DNA of 64,000 nt from Croceicoccus naphthovorans. GTDB lineage: Bacteria > Pseudomonadota > Alphaproteobacteria > Sphingomonadales > Sphingomonadaceae. A model generated the notes under the pieces. The model saw nothing but the letters and a program-made list of their open reading frames with translations. It searched no databases and had not been told where the DNA came from. A program made the position numbers and the translations under genes. Where the stretch lies: the NCBI RefSeq assembly GCF_001028705.1, contig NZ_CP011770.1, positions 499,501 through 563,500 of the forward strand, read 5' to 3'. Of the stretch, positions 1-8,843 are shown one piece after another (position 1 is the first letter of the stretch; every line of letters begins with the position of its first letter).

Positions 1-908
1 ATCAGGAGCAGGATTGCCGGATATCCCCAGGGGCTTTTCAGTTCCGGCATGGATTCGAAGTTCATTCCGTAGATGCCTGCAATGGCGGTCGGTACTGCCA
101 GAATGGCCGCCCATGCCGCCAGTTGCCGTGTAATTGCGTTCTGGTTCTGCTGCTCGATGAGCGCGCTGGTTTCCATCACCGACGCGAGCACTTCGCGCTG
201 CAACCGCGTCATCGTTTCCGCGCGACGAACATGATCGGTCACGTCGCGAAAATAGGGCCGCATGTCCTGGCCGATTGCCGGGAGGTCGAGATGGGCCAGC
301 TTGGCGCAGACCTCTTCCATCGGGACCAGCTGCCGTTGCAAGCGGAGCAACTGCCGGCGTAGCGAGAACACCTCTTTCGTGTGGTCGCGGTCCAGACCGC
401 CATCGACTGCCTCTTCCTCGAAATGATCGAGCTTCTCGCCGATCCGGTCCAGCGGCGGGAAATAACCGTCAATGATAAGATCGAGCACTGCGTGAAGGAC
501 GTAGTCTGGCCCTTGTGCCAGCAAGGCTGCGTCTTCTTCGATCCGCTCGCGCAGGAGAGCATGGCCCTCGCTCGAACCAAGGCGCACTGTGACGATGAAG
601 TTCTCCGCAACGAAAAACGAAGTCAGGCCAAAATTGATCTGATTTTCGGCCAGCGTGACGGTTCGTGCCTTCAGAAACAGGTGCCGACCATAGACTTCGA
701 GTTTTGGCAGCCCCGCCAAAGACCGAGCGTCCTCTACAGCCAAGGCGTGCAGACCATACCGTTCTGCGACCGTCTGCAATTCTTCTGCGGTTGGCTCGAA
801 GAGACCGATCCATTCAAACTCGTCCGGCCCATCTGAAACGGGGGAAGCAAGATTGATTTCGCGGTGTCGTCGACCGTCAAGATAGGAGTACGCCGCGATG
901 ATCGTCAT
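1..908 (-). CDS. corA: CorA-family Mg2+ (or Co2+/Ni2+) channel, 3' end cut by window edge
   Basis: Inner-membrane divalent-cation channel. Reading the minus strand from an ATG at 908 gives an open frame to the window edge (302 codons). It begins MTIIAAYSYLDG and has the mainly soluble N-terminal domain and long helix typical of CorA. Near the left edge is the family signature AGIYGMNFESMPE; the GMN triplet at the end of the first membrane helix forms the selectivity filter. The second membrane helix and C-terminus lie outside the window. The frame is not closed by a stop, so it can be missed by tools that demand complete ORFs. The next gene upstream, a GNAT protein, is also on the minus strand, about 150 bp away. 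Family call is firm; which cation it carries cannot be read from sequence. Confidence 0.93.
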   Translation of the reverse strand, partial: MTIIAAYSYLDGRRHREINLASPVSDGPDEFEWIGLFEPTAEELQTVAERYGLHALAVEDARSLAGLPKLEVYGRHLFLKARTVTLAENQINFGLTSFFVAENFIVTVRLGSSEGHALLRERIEEDAALLAQGPDYVLHAVLDLIIDGYFPPLDRIGEKLDHFEEEAVDGGLDRDHTKEVFSLRRQLLRLQRQLVPMEEVCAKLAHLDLPAIGQDMRPYFRDVTDHVRRAETMTRLQREVLASVMETSALIEQQNQNAITRQLAAWAAILAVPTAIAGIYGMNFESMPELKSPWGYPAILLL

Positions 909-1061
909 GGTGGATCCGGTTATACACACTGATCCGCTTCGGCCAGTAGTTTGATTTGTAGGGGATGAGTGTTGAGGATCAGCATGAGCCAAAGGAATGG
1001 CTCGATGCACCTGAACAGTCATCTTGGCGCAGGGGGCTCGGCCTGACGCGTGTCCGGTCGC

Positions 1062-1781
1062 TTAAAGATCGATCGTCATCATGACCAGATCGTTCCACAC
1101 AATGCCTTCAGGGGCGGATCGCCAGCGCAGGCGTGAAATCAGCCTGTCAGTAACCCTCATGCCGCATCGTGAGTAGAAACGTTCCGCCGTCTGGGTGCCC
1201 AGGTCGAGACGCCGTATCCCTCGACTTTCAAGATCGTCGGCCAGGGCATTCCAGATGCTCGTGCCAGTTCCTGCAGGCGAACCTGGGCACACGCACATTA
1301 CGGAAAGCCACGCCGCATCTTCACGGACCGTGGCAATTGTGCCGCCGACAAATCCGTTCGCATCTTTCGCGATCAGGACGTGGGAGGGAGCAATTTCCGG
1401 AGCCTCTTCGTTCACGAGCTCAACATAGGTCTGTTGCCCGGAACCATCTCGCGAAAAGACACCACAGTTGAAGGGGCCTGCCGGCCAGTCGATGGGACGA
1501 AAATGGAAACCCGCCTTTTCAAGAACCGGTGTGAGCAGGTCCGACCATGTCGTCAGGATGGTCATTGGCCTGCCCCCCTCGATGACCGGCGCAAGCGCGC
1601 TGGCAGGGTCGGAGAGGACGGTTTCCGTCGCAATGAAAGGTCTGGCAATCTCGCTACTGAAACCGAACTCGCGTTCTCTTTCGGCGAACAATCGAGCAAT
1701 GATCTCGCAGGCGTCACCGAAGCCCGGCTGGTCGGAGGTAAGAACTTGATAGTCCCAAATGCAGGTGTTCGCAGTCATCAT
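1062..1781 (-). CDS. GNAT-like N-acetyltransferase
   Basis: A 239-residue soluble protein with the layout of a GNAT acyltransferase. The C-terminal half (about residues 135-230) holds the likely acetyl-CoA region: a beta strand with VLIAKDANGFVGGTIAT, then WLSVMCVCPGSPAGTGTSIW in the place of the usual V-x-P-x-x-R-x-x-G-x-G/A loop, then LDLGTQTAERFYSRCGM, which matches the common final helix-strand (A..FY.r.GF). The N-terminal 120 residues have no motif I recognise and may be a degenerate first GNAT repeat. The substrate is unknown. Two adjacent ATGs (1781 and 1778) could start it. It lies alone between corA and a phospholipase D-type gene on the same strand. Confidence 0.7.
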   Translation of the reverse strand: MMTANTCIWDYQVLTSDQPGFGDACEIIARLFAEREREFGFSSEIARPFIATETVLSDPASALAPVIEGGRPMTILTTWSDLLTPVLEKAGFHFRPIDWPAGPFNCGVFSRDGSGQQTYVELVNEEAPEIAPSHVLIAKDANGFVGGTIATVREDAAWLSVMCVCPGSPAGTGTSIWNALADDLESRGIRRLDLGTQTAERFYSRCGMRVTDRLISRLRWRSAPEGIVWNDLVMMTIDL

Positions 1782-1835
1782 GCGTGATCGAATAGCGGGG
1801 AATTGCAGTGGATGGGAAGGTTTGGCACTCCGCCG

Positions 1836-3422
1836 TTACAGCATCCAGTGAATGGGCAACTTTGACAGGAACGACACGGTCGCTCTGCCAACCGCGGTGG
1901 TGCCGGGTTCCTTGTGCCAGATATGGTTCTGTCCGTTGATTTCACCGTGCCATGCAAGCCGCGTGTCGCCGTCGAGCGTGACTTCGTAAGCAGACTCGGA
2001 AAGCCGGCGGTCCAGGACATCGGCCAGACCTTTGGCGAGTTGCGAGGAATCGATCACGAGTCCCATTTCGCAATTCAGCAGGGCACTGCGCGGGTCGAAA
2101 TTGAACGAACCAACGAAAAAGATGCGTTCGTCGATTTGGAATGTCTTCGCATGAACGCTCTCGCCGCCTCCGCTGAACCTGGTCTGACCGAGGCTTCGCG
2201 CTCTGCCATCACTGTCGGTCAGGGGCCGGGCCTCGTACAGATTGGCTCCTGCCGCCAGCAGGACAGGACGGTAGGGAACGTATCCGGCATGGACGACGGG
2301 TACGTCTGTCACCTGGATACTGTTGGTCGCGATACGCATCTTCACGCCGCGCCGAGCGAGATCAGTCAGTAATTTCGTGCCTTGGTCTCCCGGAACGAAA
2401 TAGCCTGAGACAAGATCGAGCTTTCTCTGGGCACTTTTGAACAGCGGTGCAATTTGCACTGCCAAAAGCGATTCTCGCTTTGCCTTACCCAGACCCTTCG
2501 TCGGGCTGTCGTAAACCAGGCGGACTGGTGCCCATACAAAGGCATCGACCGGATCGTCGAGCTGGAGCGTTGTAAGCGCTGCGGAGGCAGCTTCTCGATA
2601 TGCGGTTGCCTTTTCCTGGTCGGGATAGACTGGCTGTCGCAGTTTCGCGAGCGACCGCGCGCCTTCTGTCGCCAGAATGCTTTCGGCAGGATAGGCAGAT
2701 TCGCTTGCCCAGTATTCTTCGAACTCGCTTGATACCTCGTCGACAACGTCGCCAATGGCCAGGGCATCGACATCGATGAACAGGCCATCGTCCTTCGCAC
2801 CAAAATATGCATCACCGACATTGCGACCGCCGACAACGGTTGCTGCCGCATCAATGGTGAAGGATTTGTTGTGCATGCGCCGGTTCAGGCGAGAAAAGTC
2901 GAACAGGTAGTTGAGCGGTCTGGCATTGCGAATGACCAGCGGATTGAAAAGGCGGACCGCGATGTTGGGGTGTGCAACTATCCCTGCCCACATCGGATCG
3001 AGGCCCGCCGTCGGATTGTCATCGATCAGCAGACGGACGCGAACGCCGCGATCTGCTGCAGCCACGATCGCCGCCAAGAGTATTCGCCCGGACAAGTCAT
3101 CTTCCCAGATGTAATATTGGGCATCGATCGTGCGCTCTGCTCGTTGCGCCATCGCAAGGCGCATGGCGAACGCATCAATTCCATCGGTCAGCATGAACAG
3201 CGCGGTTTCGCCATCGCGGCCTTCTGCAAATTCTGCGACCTGTTTGTGCAGGCTGCCACTACCTGGGGCGCGGGGCGGATCGTCTGGGAGCACAGAACGG
3301 GAAGGCAGCGGATTGGCGATCTTGAGGGCAACGATCAACATTGTGCTCAGGATGATCAGCATCAGAATGAAGCTAATCATCCGTCTTGCACCCGATCGTG
3401 ATGAGTTGACTATTGATCGCAT
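1836..3422 (-). CDS. Phospholipase D family protein (cardiolipin synthase-like)
   Basis: A 528-residue protein with one N-terminal membrane segment (about residues 15-35) and two PLD catalytic motifs. The first is HNKSFTIDAAATVVGGRN (about residue 190) and the second HAKTFQIDERIFFVGSFN (about residue 435). Both have the H-x-K-x(4)-D pattern, so a phosphodiesterase/phosphatidyltransferase active site is complete. This two-HKD layout with an N-terminal anchor fits cardiolipin synthases and YjhR/ClsC-like enzymes acting on phospholipids at the membrane. A second in-frame ATG (3380) would start directly at the hydrophobic segment. No operon partner is evident. Exact substrate is not resolved by sequence. 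Confidence 0.88.
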   Translation of the reverse strand: MRSIVNSSRSGARRMISFILMLIILSTMLIVALKIANPLPSRSVLPDDPPRAPGSGSLHKQVAEFAEGRDGETALFMLTDGIDAFAMRLAMAQRAERTIDAQYYIWEDDLSGRILLAAIVAAADRGVRVRLLIDDNPTAGLDPMWAGIVAHPNIAVRLFNPLVIRNARPLNYLFDFSRLNRRMHNKSFTIDAAATVVGGRNVGDAYFGAKDDGLFIDVDALAIGDVVDEVSSEFEEYWASESAYPAESILATEGARSLAKLRQPVYPDQEKATAYREAASAALTTLQLDDPVDAFVWAPVRLVYDSPTKGLGKAKRESLLAVQIAPLFKSAQRKLDLVSGYFVPGDQGTKLLTDLARRGVKMRIATNSIQVTDVPVVHAGYVPYRPVLLAAGANLYEARPLTDSDGRARSLGQTRFSGGGESVHAKTFQIDERIFFVGSFNFDPRSALLNCEMGLVIDSSQLAKGLADVLDRRLSESAYEVTLDGDTRLAWHGEINGQNHIWHKEPGTTAVGRATVSFLSKLPIHWML

Positions 3423-3786
3423 TGATTCCCAGACATGGTTCCATGCCGCGATGGGCGTTATTCCATTGCAGGTGGCAAGGCATACGCCACGTTTTCGTGA
3501 AGCACGCTTCTTGACAAGAGAAATGTCAGGTCAACCATGCTTTTACCCATGGGGAGCGTTGGATGCCAGATTCTCTACGCAAGAGGGTTCATCCGACTAG
3601 TTGATTGATAACGTTAAAATCGAAGCATGTGCGTGGTAGGATGCAAAAAACTTGAGGGTGAGATTGATGCCGTTGTCCTTCGGAAAGAAACTGGTCGCGC
3701 CGATTTGAATCGCCCCGGTCCTCATTGAGCGGTCTAGAATTTGCCAACAAAGAGGAAACGTGAACTGCTGGGGTGCCACGGTGCGC
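3423..3786. other. Intergenic stretch with no supported gene
   Basis: Between the phospholipase D gene and the small membrane protein gene. Open frames here on either strand show no recognisable domain and no convincing ribosome binding site. I see no strong hairpin or repeat. Confidence 0.5.
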
Positions 3787-4095
3787 TCAGTTTCCAAGGA
3801 AGCGCTTACGACGTTCGGCCGCCTCGACCTTGATGATAGCTTCTTCGGCATTGGCGCATTCATCGCCGCGTACCGAACCATTGCGGCAATTTTCGATGAC
3901 TTGATATGCCTTGTCGGGGCTCGCGACGAAGTACTGAACGCCTCTTGCCTCATTGGATCCGGACATGACGGAAGGTGAGTCTGATGCGGGCGCGGTCGTG
4001 GATGGCGGTGCAATGACCGGTCGCAGCACGAATCCGGCGCCTAGCCCTGCAATGAATACGACTATAAGAAGAATAGAGGATCTGCCTTGCACCAT
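3787..4095 (-). CDS. Small membrane-anchored hypothetical protein
   Basis: 102 residues with an N-terminal hydrophobic segment (SSILLIVVFIAGLGAGFVL), a Pro/Ser/Thr-rich linker, then a short charged periplasmic domain with two cysteines (ENCRNGSVRGDECANAEEAI). The C-x(n)-C-x-N/A-x-x-A pattern weakly recalls EexN-type entry-exclusion lipoproteins, but there is no lipobox cysteine, so I do not assign that function. It is separated from the zinc operon that ends at 4192 and is on the same strand. A longer overlapping frame (3597-4013) looks like a shadow. Confidence 0.55.
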   Translation of the reverse strand: MVQGRSSILLIVVFIAGLGAGFVLRPVIAPPSTTAPASDSPSVMSGSNEARGVQYFVASPDKAYQVIENCRNGSVRGDECANAEEAIIKVEAAERRKRFLGN

Positions 4096-4191
4096 TGCAA
4101 CATTCCCGATGGTTGAGGTTTCCGAAGCACCTTAAACGAGATCGAACTACAGGGGGTGTGGTCGGCGACCGGAAACGAGTACATATAACAC

Positions 4192-4665
4192 TTAAACCTG
4201 TGTCGGGTTTGCTAACCCTTCATAGATCTTTCCCGCATCGAATGCCGGGACATCTTCGACACAGCGCAAACCGACGGGACCTTCAGTCACCCCATCGGGC
4301 AGTTCGAGCTCACGATAGAAGCAGGATCGGAAGCCGACATGGCAACTGCCAGGACCGTTGACCACGACATGAAGGATCAATGCATCCTGGTCATCGTCGA
4401 TAAGGATGGATTCCACATGTTGGGTAAAGCCGCTGTGTTCGCCTTTACGCCACAGGGCTTTCCGGCTCCGCGACCAGAAATGGGCTTCCCGCTTCAGAAT
4501 GGTCTGCTCAAGCGCATCGGCATTCATGTAGCCGAGCATGAGGATTTTCTTCGTTTCCACATCAACGACAATGGCGGGCATGAGGCCGTCCGCGTCAAAA
4601 CGGGGGGCCAACTCACCGCCCAATTCCACCTGTTCGACACTGGTGCGGAGCGCGAATATATTCAT
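4192..4665 (-). CDS. hisI2: HisI-like phosphoribosyl-AMP cyclohydrolase, zinc-operon paralogue
   Basis: 157 residues matching the HisI family: AIVVDVETKKILMLGYMNADAL near residue 35, SRSRKALWRKGEHSG, the metal-site aspartates in IDDDQDALIL, and the cysteine in GPGSCHVGFRSCFY. HisI hydrolyses phosphoribosyl-AMP in histidine synthesis using zinc. It is not beside his genes: it is the last gene of a four-gene run joined by 4-bp overlaps to COG0523 GTPase and DUF1826 genes under a Zur box. Zur-controlled second copies of zinc enzymes (HisI2, FolE2, DksA2, PyrC2) are a known theme in zinc-starved bacteria, so I infer a backup enzyme able to work at low zinc. It lacks the HisE domain. Confidence 0.87.
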   Translation of the reverse strand: MNIFALRTSVEQVELGGELAPRFDADGLMPAIVVDVETKKILMLGYMNADALEQTILKREAHFWSRSRKALWRKGEHSGFTQHVESILIDDDQDALILHVVVNGPGSCHVGFRSCFYRELELPDGVTEGPVGLRCVEDVPAFDAGKIYEGLANPTQV

Positions 4666-5828
4666 TGCCAGTTCCTGTTTGCGGTTTCGACAAGCAAGCC
4701 ATTGGCCGGGACTTCGCTGATCAGCCCCTGCAAGCCGTATCGATCAAGTCCCGTCGTCATCAGTGCCAGGGTATCTCGTAGCTCGTCAGCGGAGATATCG
4801 CGCGTGATGAATACCAACCGGGTGCGCCGGTCATCCGATGGCCATGCATCAAGCCGGACAGGTGGATGAAACAGGTGTTGGACACCATGGATCACCACCG
4901 GTTTTTCCTCGCCTTTCAGGTTAAGGATACCCTTGATCCGAAGGACATCCTGCCCCTTGAACATGGTGAGAATATCAATCCAGTTTTCAAAGGCCTGCGG
5001 GTCCAGCGGTTCGTCAAAGGTCAGGCAGGTGGCCTGAATACGGTCATCATGGCGGTTCACATCGTGATGGTGATGATCCTCATGGCTGTGCCCGTGATCA
5101 TTCCCATGGTGATTGCCATGATCATGAGAGCCTTCATAGGCTTCCGCCGCCAACCACCGCTGAACATCCATGCTTTTTGTGCCTGGGTTATACAGCCCCA
5201 CATCAAACAGGTTCGCCGCATCAATTATACCGTTAACCACCTGGATGATCGGGGCCGCCGGGTTCAGGGCTTTCAGCCGGGTTTCGACAGCACTGCGGCC
5301 TTGTTCTGTCACCAGATCGGTTTTGGTTATCAAAATGCGGTCCGCCAGGGCGACCTGTTTCACGGCCTCTTCCTGTGTGTCGAGCGTGGCCATGCCAGCG
5401 GCCGCGTCGACTGTGGCGATCACTCCATCCAGCCGGTACAGCGGCAACAGATGATCGTCGGTCATCAGCGTGTGTAGAATGGGCGCGGGGTCGGCAAGGC
5501 CCGTGGTCTCGATCACCACCCGGTCAAACCAGCAGGTGTCATCGCGGGCAAATCGCCAGGGAGCATCGCGCAAGGTCTTCATCAGATCGCCGCGAATGGT
5601 GCAGCACAGGCATCCGCCAATCATCTCCACCACGAGATCGTCGCTGGACCGGGCGATGAGATCATGATCGAGGCTGACAGAGCCGAATTCATTTATGATG
5701 ACCAGCGCCCGGTTCATGGCCGGGGAACGCACCAGATGGTTGAGCAACGTCGTCTTGCCGCTGCCGAGAAAACCGGTGAAGATGGAAACGGGGATCAGTG
5801 ATTGTGAGCCTGTCAACAAAGCACTCAT
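4662..5828 (-). CDS. COG0523 (CobW/YciC family) GTPase, likely zinc metallochaperone
   Basis: 388-residue G3E-family GTPase. Walker A GFLGSGKTT is at residues 19-27, the metal-binding motif CLCC at about 73-76, TKTD as the base-recognition motif near residue 165, and the CobW C-terminal domain follows. Between the domains (roughly residues 232-262) is a His/Asp-rich loop with repeated HGNHHGNDHGHSHEDHHHH blocks, a feature of COG0523 proteins that handle zinc. It overlaps DUF1826 upstream and HisI2 downstream by 4 bp each, so translation is coupled. Likely Zur-regulated from the box at 7725. Role inferred: GTP-dependent delivery of zinc to client proteins during starvation. Confidence 0.9.
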   Translation of the reverse strand: MSALLTGSQSLIPVSIFTGFLGSGKTTLLNHLVRSPAMNRALVIINEFGSVSLDHDLIARSSDDLVVEMIGGCLCCTIRGDLMKTLRDAPWRFARDDTCWFDRVVIETTGLADPAPILHTLMTDDHLLPLYRLDGVIATVDAAAGMATLDTQEEAVKQVALADRILITKTDLVTEQGRSAVETRLKALNPAAPIIQVVNGIIDAANLFDVGLYNPGTKSMDVQRWLAAEAYEGSHDHGNHHGNDHGHSHEDHHHHDVNRHDDRIQATCLTFDEPLDPQAFENWIDILTMFKGQDVLRIKGILNLKGEEKPVVIHGVQHLFHPPVRLDAWPSDDRRTRLVFITRDISADELRDTLALMTTGLDRYGLQGLISEVPANGLLVETANRNWQ

Positions 5829-6457
5829 ATGCGCAAACTTTCAGCAGGCGCATCAGTATTGGCCGGATCAAGCGCCAGAAGCAGGCGGGTTTGGCCAGTG
5901 CCGGCGATCGGCGGAGAACGGTGCAGAATGACCGGCTCATCCACCCAGCGCCTGCCTTTGAGGATACAGACATTGCCGATTTCGATCTGATTTACCGCCG
6001 CACCAGGGTTGGCATCCTTCCACTGTGTGCCAGGGCCGAGCAGCGGCATCAGCAAGCGGGCTGTGACATAATCCATGTGAAATTTGCGGCAGGCATCTGT
6101 CTCGATCACTTCCAGTCGCAGACGCAGGGCCGTGCATGTCATGAGTCTGGCGAACTGGCTTGCACGCACTACGATTTCTTCTGCCAGCATGCCCGTTTGC
6201 GATGCTTGCGGATAGCCCGCATCGTGGAGCAACCGGGTTACCTGCGGGCCAAACCTCGGCCCGGAGACAGTGGTGTCGATATCGTCGATGCCACGCCAGT
6301 CCAGCGTATCGAGCCAAGACAGCGTCGATGGACGCGGGCGTTGCCAATGAGCAAGCTGCACCAAAGGATCATGGATGCGTGTCAAAATGTCGTTTTCATT
6401 GCCGATGGCCGCCGCAGCAAGCGATCCGGTCGGGCGGTCGAGAAGAATGTCGGTCAT
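5825..6457 (-). CDS. DUF1826 domain-containing protein
   Basis: 210-residue soluble protein of the DUF1826 family, recognised from overall sequence and context: a central segment with [16 protein letters not shown], then GPGTQW, and the C-terminal [19 protein letters not shown] with RLLLALDP. Conserved His and Asp residues (FHMDYV, LHRSPP) recall a cupin/JmjC-like metal site in spacing, but that is my inference. Its biochemical role is not established. Members recur beside COG0523 GTPases in Zur regulons; here it sits exactly between two such GTPases with 4-bp overlaps on both sides, which argues for a role in zinc allocation. Confidence 0.85.
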   Translation of the reverse strand: MTDILLDRPTGSLAAAAIGNENDILTRIHDPLVQLAHWQRPRPSTLSWLDTLDWRGIDDIDTTVSGPRFGPQVTRLLHDAGYPQASQTGMLAEEIVVRASQFARLMTCTALRLRLEVIETDACRKFHMDYVTARLLMPLLGPGTQWKDANPGAAVNQIEIGNVCILKGRRWVDEPVILHRSPPIAGTGQTRLLLALDPANTDAPAESLRI

Positions 6458-7704
6458 TCGGCCAATTCCATCTCACGTTCCCACGCCGGGAAAGGATCAG
6501 GAAGATCGGACCATGCGTTGGGAGTGAAATCCATTGCGTCAACAAGACAGGCATCCAGGTCTGCACGGAGAAGTTCTTCATCCATACCGATTCCGATGAA
6601 CGCGAGTTCCTGACGCCGATCGCCCCATTTCAGGTCCCAGCGTCCTGCTGCGACGAGGCGCTCGAAACTATCTCCGTCTGGCCACTTGTTTTTCGGAATG
6701 CTTGCCCACCAGCGGCCCATGCGCGCGGTTATTGTCTGGGCGCCGGCGATGGCGAGTTCACCTACCCAGTCAGGCCGCGTTGCCAGCCAGAAATGCCCTT
6801 TGGCACGCACGACGCGGTCCAGTCCGCTGCCGGTCAGAAAAGCATGAAGCTTCCCCGGATCAAAGGGCTGGCGGGTGCGATAGACAAAGCTCTCAATTCC
6901 ATATTTCGCCATTTCGGGGGCACGGTGTTCATACCCATATAGCTCCTTGACCCAGAGCGGATGCTGTGCCGCCTTCTCCTCGTCAAAACGGCCGGTGGCC
7001 AGAAGCGCTGCCAGATCCACTTTACCATGGTCGCAGGTGATGATGCGGGCATCGGCGTTGAGACTGGCGACCAGCTTCTTGACGATGGCCAATTGTTCGG
7101 TGGAAACCGAAGAAGCCTTGTTCACCACTATGACATCGGCGAATTCGATCTGTTCCACCAGCAGGCCAACCAGGCTGCGATTGTCATCCTCGCCCAGCGA
7201 TTCACCGCGATCGGCAAGGAAATCCTGGCTGGTATAGTCGGTCAGCAAATTGATGGCATCGACCACCGTCACCATCGTATCGAGCCGTGCCACATCGCCA
7301 AGGCATTGGCCCGCCTCATCACGAAAGGAGAAAGTTGAGGCGACCGGCAAGGGTTCCGAAATTCCGGTGCTCTCGATGACCAGATAGTCGAAGCGCCCAG
7401 CCTCGGCCAGACTTCGCACTTCTTGCAACAGGTCATCGCGCAAGGTGCAGCATATGCAGCCATTTGTCATCTCGACCAGCGTCTCCTCACTGCGCGATAG
7501 CGCTGCATCGCCGCCGCGCACGAGATCGGCATCGATGTTCACTTCGGACATGTCGTTGACGATCACCGCCACACGCAGTTCTTCGCGATTGCCAAGGATG
7601 TGATTGAGGACTGTTGTTTTCCCAGCCCCCAGGAAGCCAGAGAGAACGGTAACGGGCAAAGGGGCGTCGGTGGGCGCGCTAAAGTCTGGAGCGGTCATAC
7701 TCAT
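6454..7704 (-). CDS. COG0523 GTPase (ZigA/YciC-type), first gene of zinc operon
   Basis: 416-residue G3E GTPase. Walker [10 protein letters not shown] is at residues 23-31, [13 protein letters not shown] with the CxCC metal motif at 83-86, and VVNKAS replaces the usual N/TKxD base-recognition motif. The C-terminal half carries the conserved [12 protein letters not shown] and LVFIG-type ending ([14 protein letters not shown]) of the larger ZigA/YciC subgroup. Unlike the second GTPase in the operon it has no His-rich loop, so the two are not simple duplicates. It is the promoter-proximal gene, 21 bp from a Zur box at 7725-7747, and overlaps DUF1826 by 4 bp. Confidence 0.91.
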   Translation of the reverse strand: MSMTAPDFSAPTDAPLPVTVLSGFLGAGKTTVLNHILGNREELRVAVIVNDMSEVNIDADLVRGGDAALSRSEETLVEMTNGCICCTLRDDLLQEVRSLAEAGRFDYLVIESTGISEPLPVASTFSFRDEAGQCLGDVARLDTMVTVVDAINLLTDYTSQDFLADRGESLGEDDNRSLVGLLVEQIEFADVIVVNKASSVSTEQLAIVKKLVASLNADARIITCDHGKVDLAALLATGRFDEEKAAQHPLWVKELYGYEHRAPEMAKYGIESFVYRTRQPFDPGKLHAFLTGSGLDRVVRAKGHFWLATRPDWVGELAIAGAQTITARMGRWWASIPKNKWPDGDSFERLVAAGRWDLKWGDRRQELAFIGIGMDEELLRADLDACLVDAMDFTPNAWSDLPDPFPAWEREMELAE

Positions 7705-7724
7705 CCATCTATCTTGCGAATCAT

Positions 7725-7747
7725 GAGATGTTGTAACATAACATTGC
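7725..7747. promoter_or_regulatory. Zur-type operator between COG0523 operon and merC-like gene
   Basis: Read on the minus strand the site is GCAATGTTATGTTACAACAT followed by CTC, an interrupted palindrome that matches the gamma/alphaproteobacterial Zur consensus (GAAATGTTATANTATAACATTTC) at most positions. It lies 21 bp upstream of the GTPase operon start and ends 1 bp before the merC-like ATG, so one box can control both directions. A zur gene is present at 14287-14664. Confidence 0.82.
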
Positions 7748-7748
7748 C

Positions 7749-8168
7749 ATGATCAAGAATCGACAGCGTTCCTACGCTCGCTCAAGTATTACAAACCGAA
7801 CGGCAAACTGGCTTGATAGCTTCGCAGTCTGTGCTTCTGCCGTGTGCATGATGCACTGCCTTGCTCTGCCCGTACTGCTGGCCGCTCTTCCGGCAATTGC
7901 AAGTCGGATCGATCCGGGTGAGAATTTCCACGTCGTCGTCCTTGTGTTTGCCGTCCCGACCAGCGCAATGGCCTTGTACGGGGGATGGCGAAGGCATCGC
8001 TCGATAGTGCCATTGGTGGTTGGCGTCCTGGGCTTGATCCTCATGACAGCCGCGATTGCGCTTCATGCCGATGAAGATTCCGAAACTGCAATTACGGTCT
8101 CAGGCAGCCTTCTGTTGGCAATGGCTCACATTGCCAATTGGCTGCATCGGCATCGTCCCCGCACCTGA
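7749..8168 (+). CDS. MerC-domain inner-membrane protein
   Basis: 139 residues with four hydrophobic segments and the MerC signature in the first one: [14 protein letters not shown], where a paired C-x(2)-H-C arrangement binds soft metal. MerC proteins move mercury in mer operons, but no merR, merA or merP is nearby. The Zur box immediately upstream (ending 1 bp before this ATG) and the divergent zinc-chaperone operon point to zinc or another d-block metal as substrate. The chosen ATG leaves no room for a ribosome binding site outside the operator, so translation would be leaderless; no other good start lies before the first membrane helix. Confidence 0.8.
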   Translation: MIKNRQRSYARSSITNRTANWLDSFAVCASAVCMMHCLALPVLLAALPAIASRIDPGENFHVVVLVFAVPTSAMALYGGWRRHRSIVPLVVGVLGLILMTAAIALHADEDSETAITVSGSLLLAMAHIANWLHRHRPRT

Positions 8169-8194
8169 AGATCAGGGAAAGTCTCACCGTAGCT

Positions 8195-8359
8195 CGTCGA
8201 ATTGGGAAGATGAAGCCTTCCGGGTTCTCCAGGAGTGGGGTTGTCGACGCCGCTAATGCCAGTGAAGCACTTGCCATTGCCAAGACGGATGGCCCGTCCC
8301 AGGTTGCTTTGCTGAATCTTGACCTGCGCGACCGAAACGGGCTCGAGATTACCCCATAG
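8195..8359 (+). pseudogene. Degenerate response-regulator receiver fragment
   Basis: The frame ending at 8359 reads GVVDAANASEALAIAKTDGP followed by ALLNLDLRDRNGLEIT. This resembles the centre of a receiver domain (V-E-A-x-N-G-x-E-A-L ... D-L-x-L-x-D-L-x-L-P-D-x-D-G-L-E). The phospho-acceptor aspartate is replaced (LLNLDL) and the N-terminal acidic pair and C-terminal lysine are absent. I take it as a decayed remnant downstream of the merC-like gene. Confidence 0.4.
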
Positions 8360-8467
8360 GCGTTTCACGATTATGGCACGGTTGGGCCAAAGCGCTTGAA
8401 GACCGCGATGCCGTAATCGGGAGGGGCGGGGACTGACGGAATCCTGGGACCATGGAGCAAAGACTTG

Positions 8468-8746
8468 ATGCGCTTTGAACGCCTCGAGGAATTAGTGAAT
8501 AAAGCAGCAGCCGACCCTAAGTCCAAGGAAGCGGCAATTGTCGCTGGATTGCTCGAACTCCTCGAACCTCGTGAAGAAAGGGTTATTCGTTTGTGCTTTG
8601 GTATAGGCCGCCGGAAGCTGCGAACGCTGCAAGCGATCGGCGATGATGTAGGCGTTTGCAAATCGACTGTGGCGCGGGTTCGCGATAAAGCACTCCGCAA
8701 GATGCAGTGGCAGATCAATTCCCGTTCTGGACGGGCCAGACAATAG
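8468..8746 (+). CDS. Small sigma-70 region 4-like DNA-binding protein
   Basis: 92 residues. The second half closely follows sigma factor region 4: LEPREERVIRLCFGIGRRK, then LRTLQAIGDDVGVCKSTVAR and VRDKALRKM, matching the helix-turn-helix that reads the -35 element of RpoD-type sigma factors. No region 2 or 3 is present, so it cannot act as a full sigma factor. It may be a stand-alone HTH regulator, an anti-sigma-like decoy, or a relic of a transferred sigma gene. GGAG lies about 10 bases before the ATG at 8468. It follows the receiver-like remnant on the same strand. Confidence 0.6.
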   Translation: MRFERLEELVNKAAADPKSKEAAIVAGLLELLEPREERVIRLCFGIGRRKLRTLQAIGDDVGVCKSTVARVRDKALRKMQWQINSRSGRARQ

Positions 8747-8843
8747 AAGTCACGCGCCCATCAGGATTTTTGTCGTGATAGGTAGATCGCCAAGGGTTAC
8801 ATGCGGTCGATATCGACACATGTGTTGCGAAGGCGGCGGGGCA

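Noticed and set aside
3597..4013. 138-codon minus-strand frame overlapping the small membrane protein gene
   Set aside because: No domain, and the competing frame has a clear membrane anchor and ordered composition.
7749..8168. Mercury-resistance locus
   Set aside because: Only a MerC-like gene is present; no merR, merT, merP or merA, and the operator is of Zur type.
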